Assembly: GCA_963691705.1 (NCBI GenBank)
Contig: OY829544.1
Span: 9,121,501 to 9,185,500 of the forward strand
From: Viola odorata
Taxonomy: Eukaryota; Streptophyta; Magnoliopsida; Malpighiales; Violaceae
Direction of reading: 5' to 3'
Length of the DNA: 64,000 nt
Of the stretch, positions 42,007 through 54,263 are shown piece by piece; position 1 is the first letter of the stretch, and every line of letters starts with the position of its first letter. The notes under the pieces are model-generated. The model was not told the origin of the DNA. It made no database searches and was given only the letters and a program-made list of their open reading frames with translations. The translations under genes and the position numbers were made by a program.

Positions 42007-43386
42007 GGGTAATGCTATTCCGCATGAATAGCCTGCCCGAATTGCCAAGCGGAATTACGTGGCGGTGTCCACGTCATTCCTTATTTACAAGTTTGCCACC
42101 GCCTTTATAATTACGGAATTGCCATCGCATTCAATTTTTACATTTTCCTCCTCTCTTCCTCCTCACCCAGCTGCGAATCCTCTCCCATCTAAAAATTGAA
42201 TAGAAAACTTGGGCGTTCAAAATTAAATCTAGCAAACTTGAAGGTTTTTTATTTTATTATATTTTATTTTTAATACTATTCGAATAATTAATTTGTATTT
42301 TTTATAATTAGGAAAAATTAATTATTCGATAAATTAAATTAATTATGTGAATATTTTCTCATCTCTTTCTTCTTCTTTTATTTATTATTTATTATACACA
42401 TAATTTAGTTATATATTTTTGCTGGTTAAAATAAATTAATACTCACAATATAGCATGAACCACTTCTCTTTGAGTCTTTTTTGTATATTGACTTTAACGA
42501 TATATTTTTGTTTCTTTTATTTTTTTATTTTCTCGATCGTCATTTTTATTTGCATTTTAATTTTTAATTGATTTTTTTTACATTCTAACTCATCAATATA
42601 TTGCATGTTTTGATTTTGAACGCACAAGTGTGGAAGAAAACTTGAAGGTTTTCCTCCATAAAAGTGAAACGTACCCAAATGCAAGAAATACCAAAGCATC
42701 AATTTTTTCACAAAAACATCCATACCTGATTTACATGAATAACAATACATAAGTATTAACTTATAATAATGCATGCCGACTACACTACCTAGGAATAGAC
42801 TTGATGATTTAGTTTAGGTCGTGCTCTCTTATTACTGCAAGCGTAAGCGGGGCATTTGTACTACTTCATATGCTTCATTGGAAGTGTGTGAAGATCACTC
42901 CGCCCAGGACTGAGCATATGAAGATTTTTTATTTTATTATATTTTATTTTTAATACTATCGAATAATTAATTTATATTTTTTATAATTAGGGAAAATTAA
43001 TTATTCGATAAATTAAATTAATTATGTAACATATGATGAATAAATTAAATTTTTCCTAATTATAAAAAATACAAATTAAATATTCGAATAGTATTAAAAA
43101 TAAAATATAATAAAATAAAAAACCTTCAAGTTTCCTAGATTTAATTTTGAACGCACAAGTTTTCTATTCAATTTTTAGAAGGGAGAGGATTCGGCAGCTG
43201 GGTGAGGAGGAAGAGAGGAGGAAAACCTAAAAATTAAATGTAATGGCAATTCCGTAATTATAAAGGCGGTGGCAAACTTGTAAATATAAGGCGGTGGCAA
43301 ACTTATAAATAAGGAATGACGTGGACACCGCCACGTCATTCCGCTTGGCAATTCGGGCAGGCTATTCATGCGGAATAGCATTACCC
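42007..43386. mobile_element. Non-autonomous Mutator-like element with long terminal inverted repeats
   Basis: Ends GGGTAATGCTATTCCGCATG and its inverted complement, flanked by a perfect 9-bp duplication TTGTTGGTT (41998-42006 and 43387-43395), the hallmark of MULEs. The inverted repeats extend about 300 bp (42007-about 42340 and about 43050-43386), with the same inner AT-rich block also repeated in direct orientation at 42920-43020. The right repeat has a duplicated 'aaggcggtggcaaact' unit (two copies near 43262 and 43288). The interior (42350-42920) encodes no transposase. Confidence 0.88.
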
Positions 43387-43418
43387 TTGTTGGTTAGCTG
43401 CTTGATGTATCATGCTAA

Positions 43419-44228
43419 GACCACCCACAGCTGGGGTGCAAATGGAGTGTTAAAAATGGATTAACAAGTGCAGCAGGGGATCAAATTTGAGCAAAAGTCA
43501 ACGTCCACTCGTCCGGGGACCAAATTTTAGCTGATTCTTTTTTTTTTTTTTTCCCACTCATTGTTTATATCGAATTTTTTATAATAAATACTAAAAATAA
43601 TTTTATAAAAAATATGCCATTATTTTTAATTTTTTGAGATCTATAAATTGAGACTAGGTTTGTATTATTTGGATACTAAAAAAAATTCAAATTTTTTACA
43701 TTTTTTTTCTGGAATAAATTTGGAACAACCCTCGATTAGATTTAAAAAAATTATTTCTCACGTTTACCAGTTTATTTTGTGTGTTTCTCAAGTTTACGAG
43801 TTTATTTTGTGTGTATTTTCTTGTTCGTTTGCAATAATCTAAGTCGATGTTTGATTTACTGAGTGATAAATAATATCGTGGGTAACTACAATAAAAATAT
43901 TATATTATTTATTTTATTAAAAAAGTAGAGATTTTTACATAAAATTATGAAATTTAATTAATTTATATTAAAAAATTATTATTTATTATTTATTATATTA
44001 TAAAAATTAATTATTATAGTAATTATAAATTTAATAAGAAAAGAAATGAAAAATATGGTGGGGTATATGATAAATGATGTGGAAGGGAGAGAAAGTTTTT
44101 AACACCCTGAATAATCCCCTACTGTGAGCACGTGGGTGTTAAATGTTTTTTGGTTGGGTGCTAAGCTGATGTGGCAGTGAGAGAAAGTGAATAACACCCT
44201 AAAATTTGATCCCCTGCTGTTGATGGTC
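43419..44228. mobile_element. Harbinger-like MITE (PIF-type) candidate
   Basis: Starts GACCACCCACAGCTGGGG and ends CCCCTGCTGTTGATGGTC, an imperfect terminal inverted repeat (about 14 of 18). It is bordered by TAA at 43416-43418 and 44229-44231, the 3-bp TWA target of PIF/Harbinger elements. AT-rich, no coding region. Its left end lies just 20 bp from the right duplication of the MULE. Confidence 0.6.
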
Positions 44229-44231
44229 TAA

Positions 44232-45090
44232 GTGTATGAACTCCTTCTAATTTTTTTTACTGTTTTACCCTTAATTAATTTTTAAAAATACTATTTTACC
44301 CCCTCTCATAGTGGTACTAATATTATTTCCTTCTCTTATTAGTTATTGGTCCCTAATTATAGTAGTCTTCTAATTTATTGTATGCATTATATATATTTCA
44401 TTCAACGTCGGCTTTGGTCTATTATTAAACCCGCCGCTGCGACAAGAATCATCAGATGCGACGTCGTCTCTTTTTCTATTTCTCTGATCGACTGACAAAT
44501 CTTCATCAACATATGATCTCTATTTTGGGAACAAAAACTCCATGAATTTATTAATTGTAAAAGACAAATTAAGAACCTCGCCCTAATTAATACAAGGTTT
44601 GGGAACACTCTAATCTAATATAATTTGGAAATTAAGATATTTTGAATTCAATTCTTTAAATTCAATTTAATTGGAAAAAAATTCGAGAACCATCAATTAA
44701 CATAATTCAATTTCTCAACTCAATTAGTAGTACTTCTATAGTTCACTTCTTCCCCATACTACGAGTGAAAGGGGAAATGTAAAGACTACCATTAAAGCAG
44801 CCCAAGTAAGACTTCCTATATCCATATGAATTATATCAATATGATAAATTTTCCATTATTATTCACTAATAATAGTTATTTGGTTACTCACAGCTTTGAA
44901 TGTTGCCAATCAACATCAAAGTTCGTAACTATAATTCTAATTTTTTTATCATAATTAGAATACATATTAATTTTTTTCTTTTTTGTTATACATGTTCAAA
45001 TAATTAATATAGTTAATTTTCTAATTTTTAATGATGATTAGAATACATATTAAAAGTTTTCTTTTTTGTTATATAAGTTCAAAAAATATA
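44232..45090. other. AT-rich intergenic DNA
   Basis: No gene recognised. An approximately 60-bp phrase (AATTTTT...ATAATTAGAATACATATTAA) occurs twice, near 44935-45010 and 45020-45090. Confidence 0.4.
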
Positions 45091-45094
45091 ATTA

Positions 45095-45725
45095 ATTTTT
45101 CATACACAAGGCAATTATTATATCGACCATTTTATCCATCGCCATATAGGTTAAGTCAGGTTCCTTCTTGTGCGTATTGTGGTTCTAAAAGATTCCAATT
45201 TGAGCCACCGACATTTATTGCTCAAGTGGAAAAATTTGATTGGCGCACACACAATATGATGATAACTTATATGATCTTTTCATGTCTCAGTCAGTCAAAG
45301 CTAGAGAGTTTTGAAACAATATTAAAAGATATAATAGTTTATTCTCTTTCACATCACTTGGTGTCAAATATGATAAGGATCTTGCTACATCGAAGAAAGA
45401 AGTGCATACATTTAAAGCTTAAGATCAAGTTTAGCATAATCTCCTTGCTTTGGTTTCTACTGAAAATAATCCGGTGTATTTTCAGCTTGACTTCTATAAC
45501 ACTGATAATGAGCTACAAAATTGGATGAATATACTTGATGCTGCATAATTGGATGAGAACATCGTGAAAAAAATTAATGAAAGCTCTTCAGAACAATCCA
45601 TATGCAATATTTTTTAAGAGTTTTAAAGATTTTCCCGTTCTTGAAGACTTGCACATTTATATAAACACAAATGTTAATATTCATCAGAGAATTTATAATT
45701 CACCTAATATTAATCAAGTTACTGT
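45095..45725 (+). pseudogene. Decayed Helitron Rep/helicase protein, N-terminal fragment
   Basis: The plus strand reads SQVPSCAYCGSKRFQFEPPTF (45155-45220), the cysteine block found near the start of plant Helitron helicase-like proteins. Further on, in another frame, it reads LQNNPYAIFFKSFKDFPVLEDLHIYINTNVNIHQRIYNSPNINQV (45585-45720), also a Helitron landmark. Stops and frame changes separate them. No rolling-circle Rep motif or helicase domain follows, so this is a truncated relic. Confidence 0.65.
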
Positions 45726-46402
45726 TTTATGAAAGTGAGGAAAAACCCTAATGTTATATGGAAATGAGGACTAAACCGTGAATGAAGAAGGGGAAATGAA
45801 AGTGGATTAAAATCAAGAAATATATTGAGTACATAGTGATTGACAACCCAAATTTCCATTTCCCACCCAATTTGATTTTCAATTTGTCTCCGAATTCTCG
45901 ATTGAAAATTCGAACGATTAGCTTTCAAACGAGTGAGAGAGAGATCATTGCAAGTGATAGAGGGAGATGGTGCTCGCGCATTTCTTTGGTGGCAAGGGTA
46001 AAGTGGTCAGATTTAAGGGAAAAGTGCATGGGGAGGTTAGAATGATATTTATTTCGGTCTGGGGGAAAATGTCCAAAACGACATTATTTCCAGACCGAAG
46101 GGAGTAAAAGTTTATAAAAAATTATAAAATTTGAAGAAAAATGTAACAAATATGATAGAATTTATTCTACTAAAAAAAATTTGAAATTATAAAAAAATAA
46201 TAACCAATTATTTTATTGTCGTATTCTCAACCATACTTGTTAAAAATTTTGTTTAAAATAAAAAAAAGTCATTTTTTTACTATTTTATTTGAATTATTTA
46301 ACTACTACATAGATTCAGATTGCAATTGGTAGGAAATTAAACGATTTATATTGCAAGTTTTGAAACTATAAAGACCATAATGAAAAAAATTTGTAAAATT
46401 TA
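45726..46402. other. Intergenic with small MITE relic
   Basis: A 10-bp inverted repeat TTCGGTCTGG/CCAGACCGAA (46053-46062 and 46090-46099) followed by GGGAGTA looks like an end of a small MITE. No gene supported. Confidence 0.35.
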
Positions 46403-46404
46403 TA

Positions 46405-46664
46405 CTCCCTCCGGTGCAAAATAAACGACGTTTTCCTACGGATTTTTACTATTCATAATACTTGTCATTTTATCTTTTTCGAAGCCAATATTTTGTGCAA
46501 ATGACAAAAAAAAATTATGCATCAACCCAATTTGATGACGGTGTTTTAATTTGAGTGAAAATTAAGAGTAAAAATGAAACAATATAGAATAAAATAAGAT
46601 CAAAGATCATGGTGAAACAGATTTTTACTATCCTAGAGAGTCATTTATTTTGCACCGGAGGGAG
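46405..46664. mobile_element. Stowaway MITE (Tc1/mariner type)
   Basis: 260 bp with terminal inverted repeats CTCCCTCCGGTGCAAAATAA and its complement, flanked by TA at 46403-46404 and 46665-46666. This is the textbook Stowaway structure. Confidence 0.93.
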
Positions 46665-46666
46665 TA

Positions 46667-47662
46667 TAATTTTTAACACTATAAGCTCGAGCTGAGCTAT
46701 AGGTGGACTAGGGAGCCAAGACACTCTCAAAATTTTCAATTCTCCCGTAATAGTCTTTAAAGTTTTATTCTTTTTTTATAGATCTTTCATATTCGCCCCC
46801 TCAAATTTTTTGATTCTTATTAAATCACGCTTAAAGTTTTATTTCATGTATACTAATTATTCATATTTACCCCTCAAACTTTCTATCCTTCCATAATAGT
46901 TCTTAAAGTTTATGTTTTTATAATCCTTCACAGTTGCCCCCTAAAATTTTGATTTTTCACATAATGGACCTTTAAGTTCTATTCCTTTTTTTCATTCATT
47001 AATTCTTCATATCTTTGGACTAAAAACTATCTAATTAGCCTAAAAAAATTCACTCAAGCTCCATCATCATTAACTATAAAGTTTTTATATACCTAACACC
47101 CTAAACATACTATTATCACAAAGGTACATACATTATAAATTATACCACATGAAACAAAGAGAACTTCATTTATATCTTTTAACCTATTATTATTATTATT
47201 CGCAATTTCTCATAAATTTATTATTTTTTATTAAAATACTTATAAAAAAATGCAAATAAATTGTTTAGGTATTAAATTAGTGAGCAAATAGAATTGAAAT
47301 ACCGGATCCTATTAAAATTAAAATACAAACTATATCAAACAGCTGTATTTATTTTCCGTGTGCAAATATGAATTTTACTGAAGAAAAAAAACTACTCCAT
47401 ATAATCAATTAAGGATGCGAATGATACTAATCTCCTAAGATAGGAAAAGCTCATCAATGCATGAAATAAAAATTAGGTAAAAGTTAAAAACGCAGCGCAG
47501 TGATGACACTTCAAGGCTTGTTTCGTCTTTTCAGCTCCACATAAACCCTCATTAGTATCAGCATAAATAACTCTTAAATCAGAATATTTTCAAAACAGAG
47601 CATGTTGTTCGGCACCCCTGAGAAGTGAGAAGCAAAGATTTTCCAATAAAAAGCTTAGCAAG
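46667..47662. other. Spacer upstream of the SET gene
   Basis: 46700-47000 contains three or four diverged repeats of a phrase such as 'taatagtctttaaagttttat...tcatatttaccccctcaaa', a decayed tandem or dispersed repeat. The promoter of the following gene must lie in 47300-47660; no clear motif. Confidence 0.4.
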
Positions 47663-48841
47663 ATGAGTGAAATCCCAATAAGAGTGGAGGAGATTCATGG
47701 CAGAGGAAGGGGTATCGTCTCTTCTCAGCCATTAAAGGCTGGTCAAATTGTTCTCAAAGATTCTCCAATACTCCTCTACTCCGCTTTTCCCCTCAACAAA
47801 AACCACATATCAGGTTCTCTTTACTGCGATAGATGCTTTAGAACAGTAAAATCAGCTCCGGTTCCTTGCAATTCCTGCGCTTTCCACAATTTCTGCAGCT
47901 CAACTTGCCGTTCCGCCGCCGCACAATCTCCCTGGTTATGCCAGGCTCTGACCCAGTTGCAGAATTTCAGCTCAGTTATCCTCCACCAACCGCCGGAGCG
48001 GCAAGTCCAAATCCAGTTCCTCATCAAGGCTTATAACCTTGCTGTTCTTTCTCCATCCGGGTTTCAAATTTTACTATCGCTTCAAGGCCGCCCTGAAGAT
48101 TTTGGAGATGTGGGTGCTGCCCAATTCTTGCATTCGCTCATTTCTTCTGCCTGCCCGCGTCCTCCAATTGATGGGTTCTCGTTTTCGTTGGAGCTTACTG
48201 CGGCTTTGCTCGCCAAGGACAAGATCAACGCTTTTGGATTGATGGAGCCTGTGAATTTGGACAATGGAGGGCTGCGATCGGTGAGGGCGTATGGAATTTA
48301 TGCAAAAGCTGCTCTTTTTAACCATGACTGTCTGCCGAATGCTTGCAGGTTTGACTATGTAGATTCTGGTATTGACGGCAATACTGACATTATTGTTAGG
48401 ATGATTCATGATGTGCCTCAAGGAAGGGAGATTTGTTTGAGTTATTTCCCTGTGAATGAGAATTATGCTGCTAGACAGAAGCGATTGATGGAGGATTATG
48501 GGTTTAAGTGTGATTGTGACAGATGCAAGGTGGAGGCTAATTGGTCTGATCATGAGGATGAAGAAGGGGATGGTGATGATGAGAATGAGTTGATGGAGGA
48601 GGAGGAGGATGAAGCAATGGATGCGGCCTCTGATGATGGAAACGACACGGATTTTCCTCATGCTTATTTCTTCGTGAAGTACATGTGCAATAGAAGCAAC
48701 TGCTGGGGAACACTGGCTCCTTTGCCACCAAATAATGGAAGTCCACCTAATCTTATGGAGTGCAATGTGTGTGGTAACATAAAGAATGATGAAGTGGTTG
48801 ATGCCGGTGAAGGGTCAGCTGGGGTTTTGATGAACCATTGA
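47663..48841 (+). CDS. ASHR2: SET-MYND (SMYD-type) methyltransferase, ASHR2-like
   Basis: A single coding exon of 392 residues. The SET domain is split: the N-terminal part (IHGRGRGIVSSQPLKAGQIVLKDSPIL, residues 11-38) is followed by a MYND zinc finger (residues about 55-92: CDRCFRTVKSAPVPCNSCAFHNFCSSTCRSAAAQSPWLC). Then SET motifs ALFNHDCLPNACRFDY (the NHxCxPN cofactor-binding motif) and GREICLSYFP, and the post-SET cysteines KCDCDRCK. An acidic stretch of about 35 residues (DHEDEEGDGDDENELMEEEEDEAMD) interrupts the C-terminus before a further Cys pair cluster (CNRSNCWG...ECNVCGN). Family members methylate lysines on histones or other proteins; the substrate is unknown here. Length and motifs agree with Arabidopsis ASHR2/SDG39. 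Confidence 0.9.
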   Translation: MSEIPIRVEEIHGRGRGIVSSQPLKAGQIVLKDSPILLYSAFPLNKNHISGSLYCDRCFRTVKSAPVPCNSCAFHNFCSSTCRSAAAQSPWLCQALTQLQNFSSVILHQPPERQVQIQFLIKAYNLAVLSPSGFQILLSLQGRPEDFGDVGAAQFLHSLISSACPRPPIDGFSFSLELTAALLAKDKINAFGLMEPVNLDNGGLRSVRAYGIYAKAALFNHDCLPNACRFDYVDSGIDGNTDIIVRMIHDVPQGREICLSYFPVNENYAARQKRLMEDYGFKCDCDRCKVEANWSDHEDEEGDGDDENELMEEEEDEAMDAASDDGNDTDFPHAYFFVKYMCNRSNCWGTLAPLPPNNGSPPNLMECNVCGNIKNDEVVDAGEGSAGVLMNH

Positions 48842-49700
48842 CCTGCCTATCGTTTGCTTCTCCTTTCCAGTAAGTAGTTTAGTTCCTTTTCATATTTTGG
48901 TGTTACATGCTTATCTTCAATTGCTTTAGGTGTTAAGAGCTAAAACAGAGTTATAATATGTGCAAGGATAGTGTATATAAGTTAATATACAATTAAGAAG
49001 ACTATAGACAAGATTCTTGCTTCGTATCGGGATCTTGTTTAGGTGTAAATTCTATGAATAGGTTTATCTTTGTAGTGGCCCTTTCTTTCTGTTTAGGTAG
49101 ACTGATTGCCTCCTTTCAAGTTTTGTTATTAGGTTTCCAAGTTAGGATGAGGTCTACAAATATACCTCAAGTCCTTCGATGCTGGTGCCGTGATCTTAAT
49201 GTTCCTATCTGTACACATGACATTTCAAGTCCTTACATTTTACCTTCTGACTTGATTTTATAATACAGCAAGGAAGAATAATTCTAGTATTGTGTCATTC
49301 GGGTGCTTATAATGCTACAATTCTAGTATTTTTGAATTCCATGTTGCATCTGGCTTCATCATTATTTGATAAAGTGACTGGCTTATAATCCACCGCATGC
49401 ACTGCTCTATGCTTTATCAGTGGAATTGATCGCTTGTATTGTGGCATTTTTGTGGTGTGCTATAGGTTCTTGAAGTTTTGCATAGAATCTAGTTGTTTTC
49501 TGCTTAATGAATGCCTACATTTTGGTTTCAGGAGAAAAGGGGTGGCTTTCAGCGTGAAATTGCAGGCTGTTTAATTTGCGCTTCTAGGACAGGTTTGGTG
49601 AAAATCTTTGGTTTTTCTCCGTAACAGTAGAGCAATACCTTCTTTTCATTAATTTGTTTTTTTAGTTCTAAGCAATTCTCTTCGACCTTTCCCTCTGCCT
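48842..49700 (+). other. 3' UTR of the SET gene with probable intron 48870-49531
   Basis: Good splice signals CCA|GTAAGTAG at 48870 and a pyrimidine-rich TTTGGTTTCAG ending at 49531 suggest a 3'-UTR intron of 662 bp. The exon junction would be only about 28 nt after the stop codon, within the distance generally tolerated by nonsense-mediated decay. Confidence 0.45.
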
Positions 49701-52700
49701 CATCCCATTAGGGGATGGAAAATAAAAAATAAGCCAGACTACCTCCCGCTCCTAGCTTGATTCCTAAAGCAACGAAAGGCAGCAACTACGAGGGGATTCA
49801 GACTTTAGGTCGATCTCGAGTAGCTTGCTTCCTCATAATGTGGTGTGCTGGTATTTGGGGATTGGTTGTTTTATGTTAATGGTGAACATTCTGATGAGCT
49901 GCTACCACCTTCATCTGTGCGCTTCGTGTGCAGACCTGGGAATTCTGAGCGCTTTTTGTATGGATGAATAAGAGAGTGAGGGTGTTGTTGCCTGTTGGTT
50001 TGCCCACATGCTCTTCACAAGGTTTATTGTTGGGCTGGACCTTTTGGGCTTGGTTAGATAGGCCCACTTGTACTAGGGCTTAAGCCCTTTTGTAATATGC
50101 TTTAGGTCTTTGGGCCTTTTCAAAACTAATAGGGCCTTAGGGGCAGGTCACATGGTGGGCATTTGGATTTGGTCCATCAAGATGGGTGATTCATGTTTTT
50201 TTTTATTGTTTTTTTGTGCGCGCGCTCTTTCTATTGTAACAAGTATGTATTACTATAATTCATTTATTATTTAACATTTTAGTTATTTCTAGTATTGTGC
50301 TACTTTCTTTTAAAAAATTGCTAAAATATTCAACAATTAAACCAATAAATAAAAGTGTTTTTTTTCTTTCCACGGTGATAGAAATGTAGACTGTACATTC
50401 AAATTCGAGGTCTTGCCCACCATTGAGTTATAAGCTCATTGGCGTAACATATTTAAAGATTCAATGCTATAATATTTATAAACAAAATTTTAGAACTGTT
50501 GCATGAATTGGATTATTAGAAGGTAGGGTTAAAAAAACATGGAAAGAATTTGGATTATTGGAAGGTAGGTTGAAAACACGTGTAGAAATGAGGTAAATCA
50601 ACAGGAAATTGCGCCAAATGGCCGAAAATGTCTCCGTAGTCCGTAGATGACCAGGAATATATGCTTTGCTTTCTTTTTTGTCAAAGGAAAATATCTTTGC
50701 ACTTGTGGAAGAGATTGGGCCGAACGTGGGCCCATGAAAAAGTCTCGGTTGCCGTCTTTCTTGATTTTGTTCAGCCGTATAGTAGTAGTAATAGTTGTGT
50801 GATGCCGTAGAATATGCTTCCTTTTTTTCTTTAAGAAAGGTGGTGAAGGGCTTGTTTGGGAGATGAACTATCAATATCTTTTAGTAGATATCTATTTCTT
50901 TTTCATCAATTAATTCAACAACATTTGCAAGAAAAATAAAATAAAGAAAACCGAATGTGATACCATTAATATGAAATTCTTACTGTCGATGTAATGTTTG
51001 CGAGTTGGGCGCTGGCTGGGTGTGTGTATTTTGATCTTCAGGAAGCTCAAAAGAGAGTGAAATAAGAATTTCTTGCAAGTGAATGATTAATTTAAGTGTA
51101 ATTCATGCTTTAACTCGTGGACGCTCTTTTGCTAATATGAATCTTTTATATTGGATAGAAACAATGTTCCCGGAAAATGGTATAAAAGTTCATATTAAAC
51201 ATATTTATCGTGAAGCTAATAAAAATATGAATGACACGACAAATTTCAAATAGTATTAATGTGTCTAGAAAGGATGACTTGCATATTCGGGTTTATTTTA
51301 TAATTATTCTTTTCCAAGTAAGCTACCATCCATTGCATTAACTGAAATCACCATACTAGTCGACCTATTTAGTAGTATTTTAGTATTCAATGATTGTTAC
51401 TCGTATTAGTTACGTGTGAGAATTGGAAAAACACTAGGGGAGGAGTCGGATCCAAATCGAAACATAGAAATTTAGTTGCCTGGAAATTGATTGATGATGC
51501 GTCAAGAAATTAAACCAAAAAAACTTCTCACTCCGATGTTATTTAAATGTCGTTTTAGACCAAAAATTTTAATTTTAAATAAATAATATTTTACAATTTT
51601 TTAAATACTTTATAATTAATTTATTTAATGTAGAGGAGAGAAATGAATACTTATTGGTTAATTTATTTAATATAAAAGAAAGAGATTATTGTTTAATATT
51701 AAAAATATCGTCACTAATCATTACCTTAAATTTCATACCCGATTCTCAAGTGACATTTATTTAAAACTGAAAGGAATATATAATAAACGGACTTATCACT
51801 ATGTCTAAATTATTAGACAGAATTGTCAATGAATTTGGAATATTATCTTTATATACTAGTTTGTAGTATATATTAAAATGCTAAGATTGGATCATAGCGA
51901 ATATTCAATGTCATAGACATTATAGACAAGCTTTGGGATATTTATAAGCGGTCAATATTTTTGCCCTAACTTTGATTCGGTTAACTTTTGTCTCTACATT
52001 ACTGCTAATCCTACATTGGGGAGCAGGTAAATTGCTCACATTGCGTTCAGACTACTTTCGAGTAGGGTAGGAATATAAAGAGCGAACAAACTCTCAATCA
52101 CAAGTTTTGACGCAGCTAAAAGTTGAGATTTTCGATTAAATCATAACAATTTCTTCTTATTTAATCTACACTTGTGGGAGACAAACTAGTATAATATTTG
52201 AATGAAATTATAGCTGACAAAAAAAATTAGGTGAACATTTCAGGGGAAAATAAGTTCGATAATTAATAACAATTGTTTAAACTCATTAAAAGAGAAAACT
52301 AAGTATAAATACCCTTATAGTCAAATTAAACACAAAATTACGAGAAATAATAACGAATAACTTTAAAATTAATTTTGAGATTCTTAAGAGCCAAATTTGG
52401 TCGATACGAGCGAAACGGATCGTTTCTTAATTGGAGGGATCTCCTTGAGTTGATATATGCTCATCCCTCGGAGAGTTTGCCTGTAACTTCCCAGCCCAAT
52501 CTAATAGGATCAAAACTTACGAAATTTTTTAAATTATTATCTAGAAACGCCATATTCAGACGAAATTAATCTTTTCCGATCTTTTCATCGTGCGGCAATC
52601 AATAAAAGGTAAGCAACAAATGTATGAATATAATTTTGCTTAAAAGATCATTGAAAGGGCACCGCCCCATTAGTTTAATAAGTGGAACCGAAAACAACAA

Positions 52701-54263
52701 CAACAAAAAGAAGATTAGAAAAAAAAGAAATACAAAAAACCAGAATAAGTTAGGTCTCCTGTCCTGTGGAATGGGTAAACAAGAAGGTGTCCTACTTATT
52801 TATTAGTAGTAAAAGATTAGGTGAAATCTTGAGTTACTAGTTCACTTTTGGCAACTATCTAAGTCTCTCTAACTCAACTCATGAAGAGAAGAAAGAGTCT
52901 AACGCCGTAGCATATGTGCAGTTTTGAAAACTTCTGGTCAATTAGAAGGCATAGAAGAAGGACGAGCGGTTCTAATATTTTTGACAAATTGTCAACACTG
53001 TTTTCATTCATTATCATTATTATTATAATAAGGTCGGCAACACAACCATTTGCATCTCTAAAACTGATTGAATCGTGGCCGATTCTATCTATTTGTATCA
53101 AGTTCGATCACTAAAAATAAAAATTAGATAAATAAATAAGCGAATTAGTGATTTCGTACGAGTATCATTAGGACTGTTAGATATTTTTTATAAGAGTTTT
53201 GTTTTTGGTATAATATAATAATATATTTATGTATAATCAATATTGGTTATGGTTAAATGGTAATCAAAGTCTTGATTTGAATCTTGAATGAAGAGGAACG
53301 TGATGGGAGAATCGACCTCACTATCCTTTAAGAGACTTGATAGAACTCAAACGAGATTAGTTTTAATTGAAAGAACATCTGAGATAAATAAAAAATAAAA
53401 AAAATCATATATTTAGTATGTACGGTAGGAATCTTGTCAACTATAGTGTCGGTGTTTGTCATTATTTCATTAAAAATAAATTAGCGTTTCCCATGAATAA
53501 AATTTCATCGCTAACATGTTGGCATGGCATGAACATGCAGCAACACCAATGTATTGACCTTTTTCAAAAAAATTACTAAGATGCTTGCACCAAGGATGAT
53601 TTCTTTGTTTCCGTCGCTTCCAAAGTTAATCTCTTTAGTAAAACGAGAATTTATTTGTCCTATGGTTTTATTTTCTGATGATAATTACTATTAAACACAT
53701 TCAATATTAATAAAATATTATCTGCCCACAATATGAAAAATATAAGATATTATTATTGAATACGTTAAAAAAGTTATATGTAAAATACCGATACTATACA
53801 TTATAAGTAAATAACGCTGTAAGTGCACCGAATTTATCTAAATTCTAAATAAAATTCCAAAAAAATATTAGTTTTTAAATTTTTAGACGATGATAATAAT
53901 AATAAAAAAAATCTAAACCGTGAAAATAAAATCATGATAAAATTCTATTTTTTTAGAGAATAAATATCATGATATTTATATTATATTTTTTTTATAAAAA
54001 AGAGTCGGACCCAATAAGCAAGTGACAAATACGGCCAAAACTTTTTAATCCTTTTTCTTAACTGATTTTATTTTTAATGAACTGAAACTTGACGTCTCTT
54101 GATCCCTTTTTTTTTAGAATAAAACATTATTATAATTATCATTAATATTTTAAGTTAAAATTATTATTATTTTATTTTATTTAAGCAGAGATTGGAGTCC
54201 TACTCCTCGTAGTCGTAGCCATAAAAAAGGTTAGTGACCCATGTAGAAAAAAGAGATTTTTAA
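49701..54263. other. 4.5-kb gene-poor AT-rich spacer
   Basis: I find no convincing gene. A 132-codon minus-strand frame (50874-50476) includes a 38-bp duplicated phrase (near 50510-50570) that yields LPSNNP twice and shows no domain. The short frames at 52375-52569 and 52624-52806 also lack any family sign. The region has many AT-rich low-complexity stretches and probably very old repeats. Confidence 0.4.

Noticed and set aside
48074..48661. Long open frame on the minus strand under the SET/MYND gene (195 codons)
   Set aside because: It is the antisense of a strongly conserved coding exon; its composition is a shadow of that gene and shows no domain.
50476..50874. 132-codon minus-strand frame in the large spacer
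   Set aside because: Includes a duplicated non-coding phrase, no family resemblance and no splice partners; not called as a gene.
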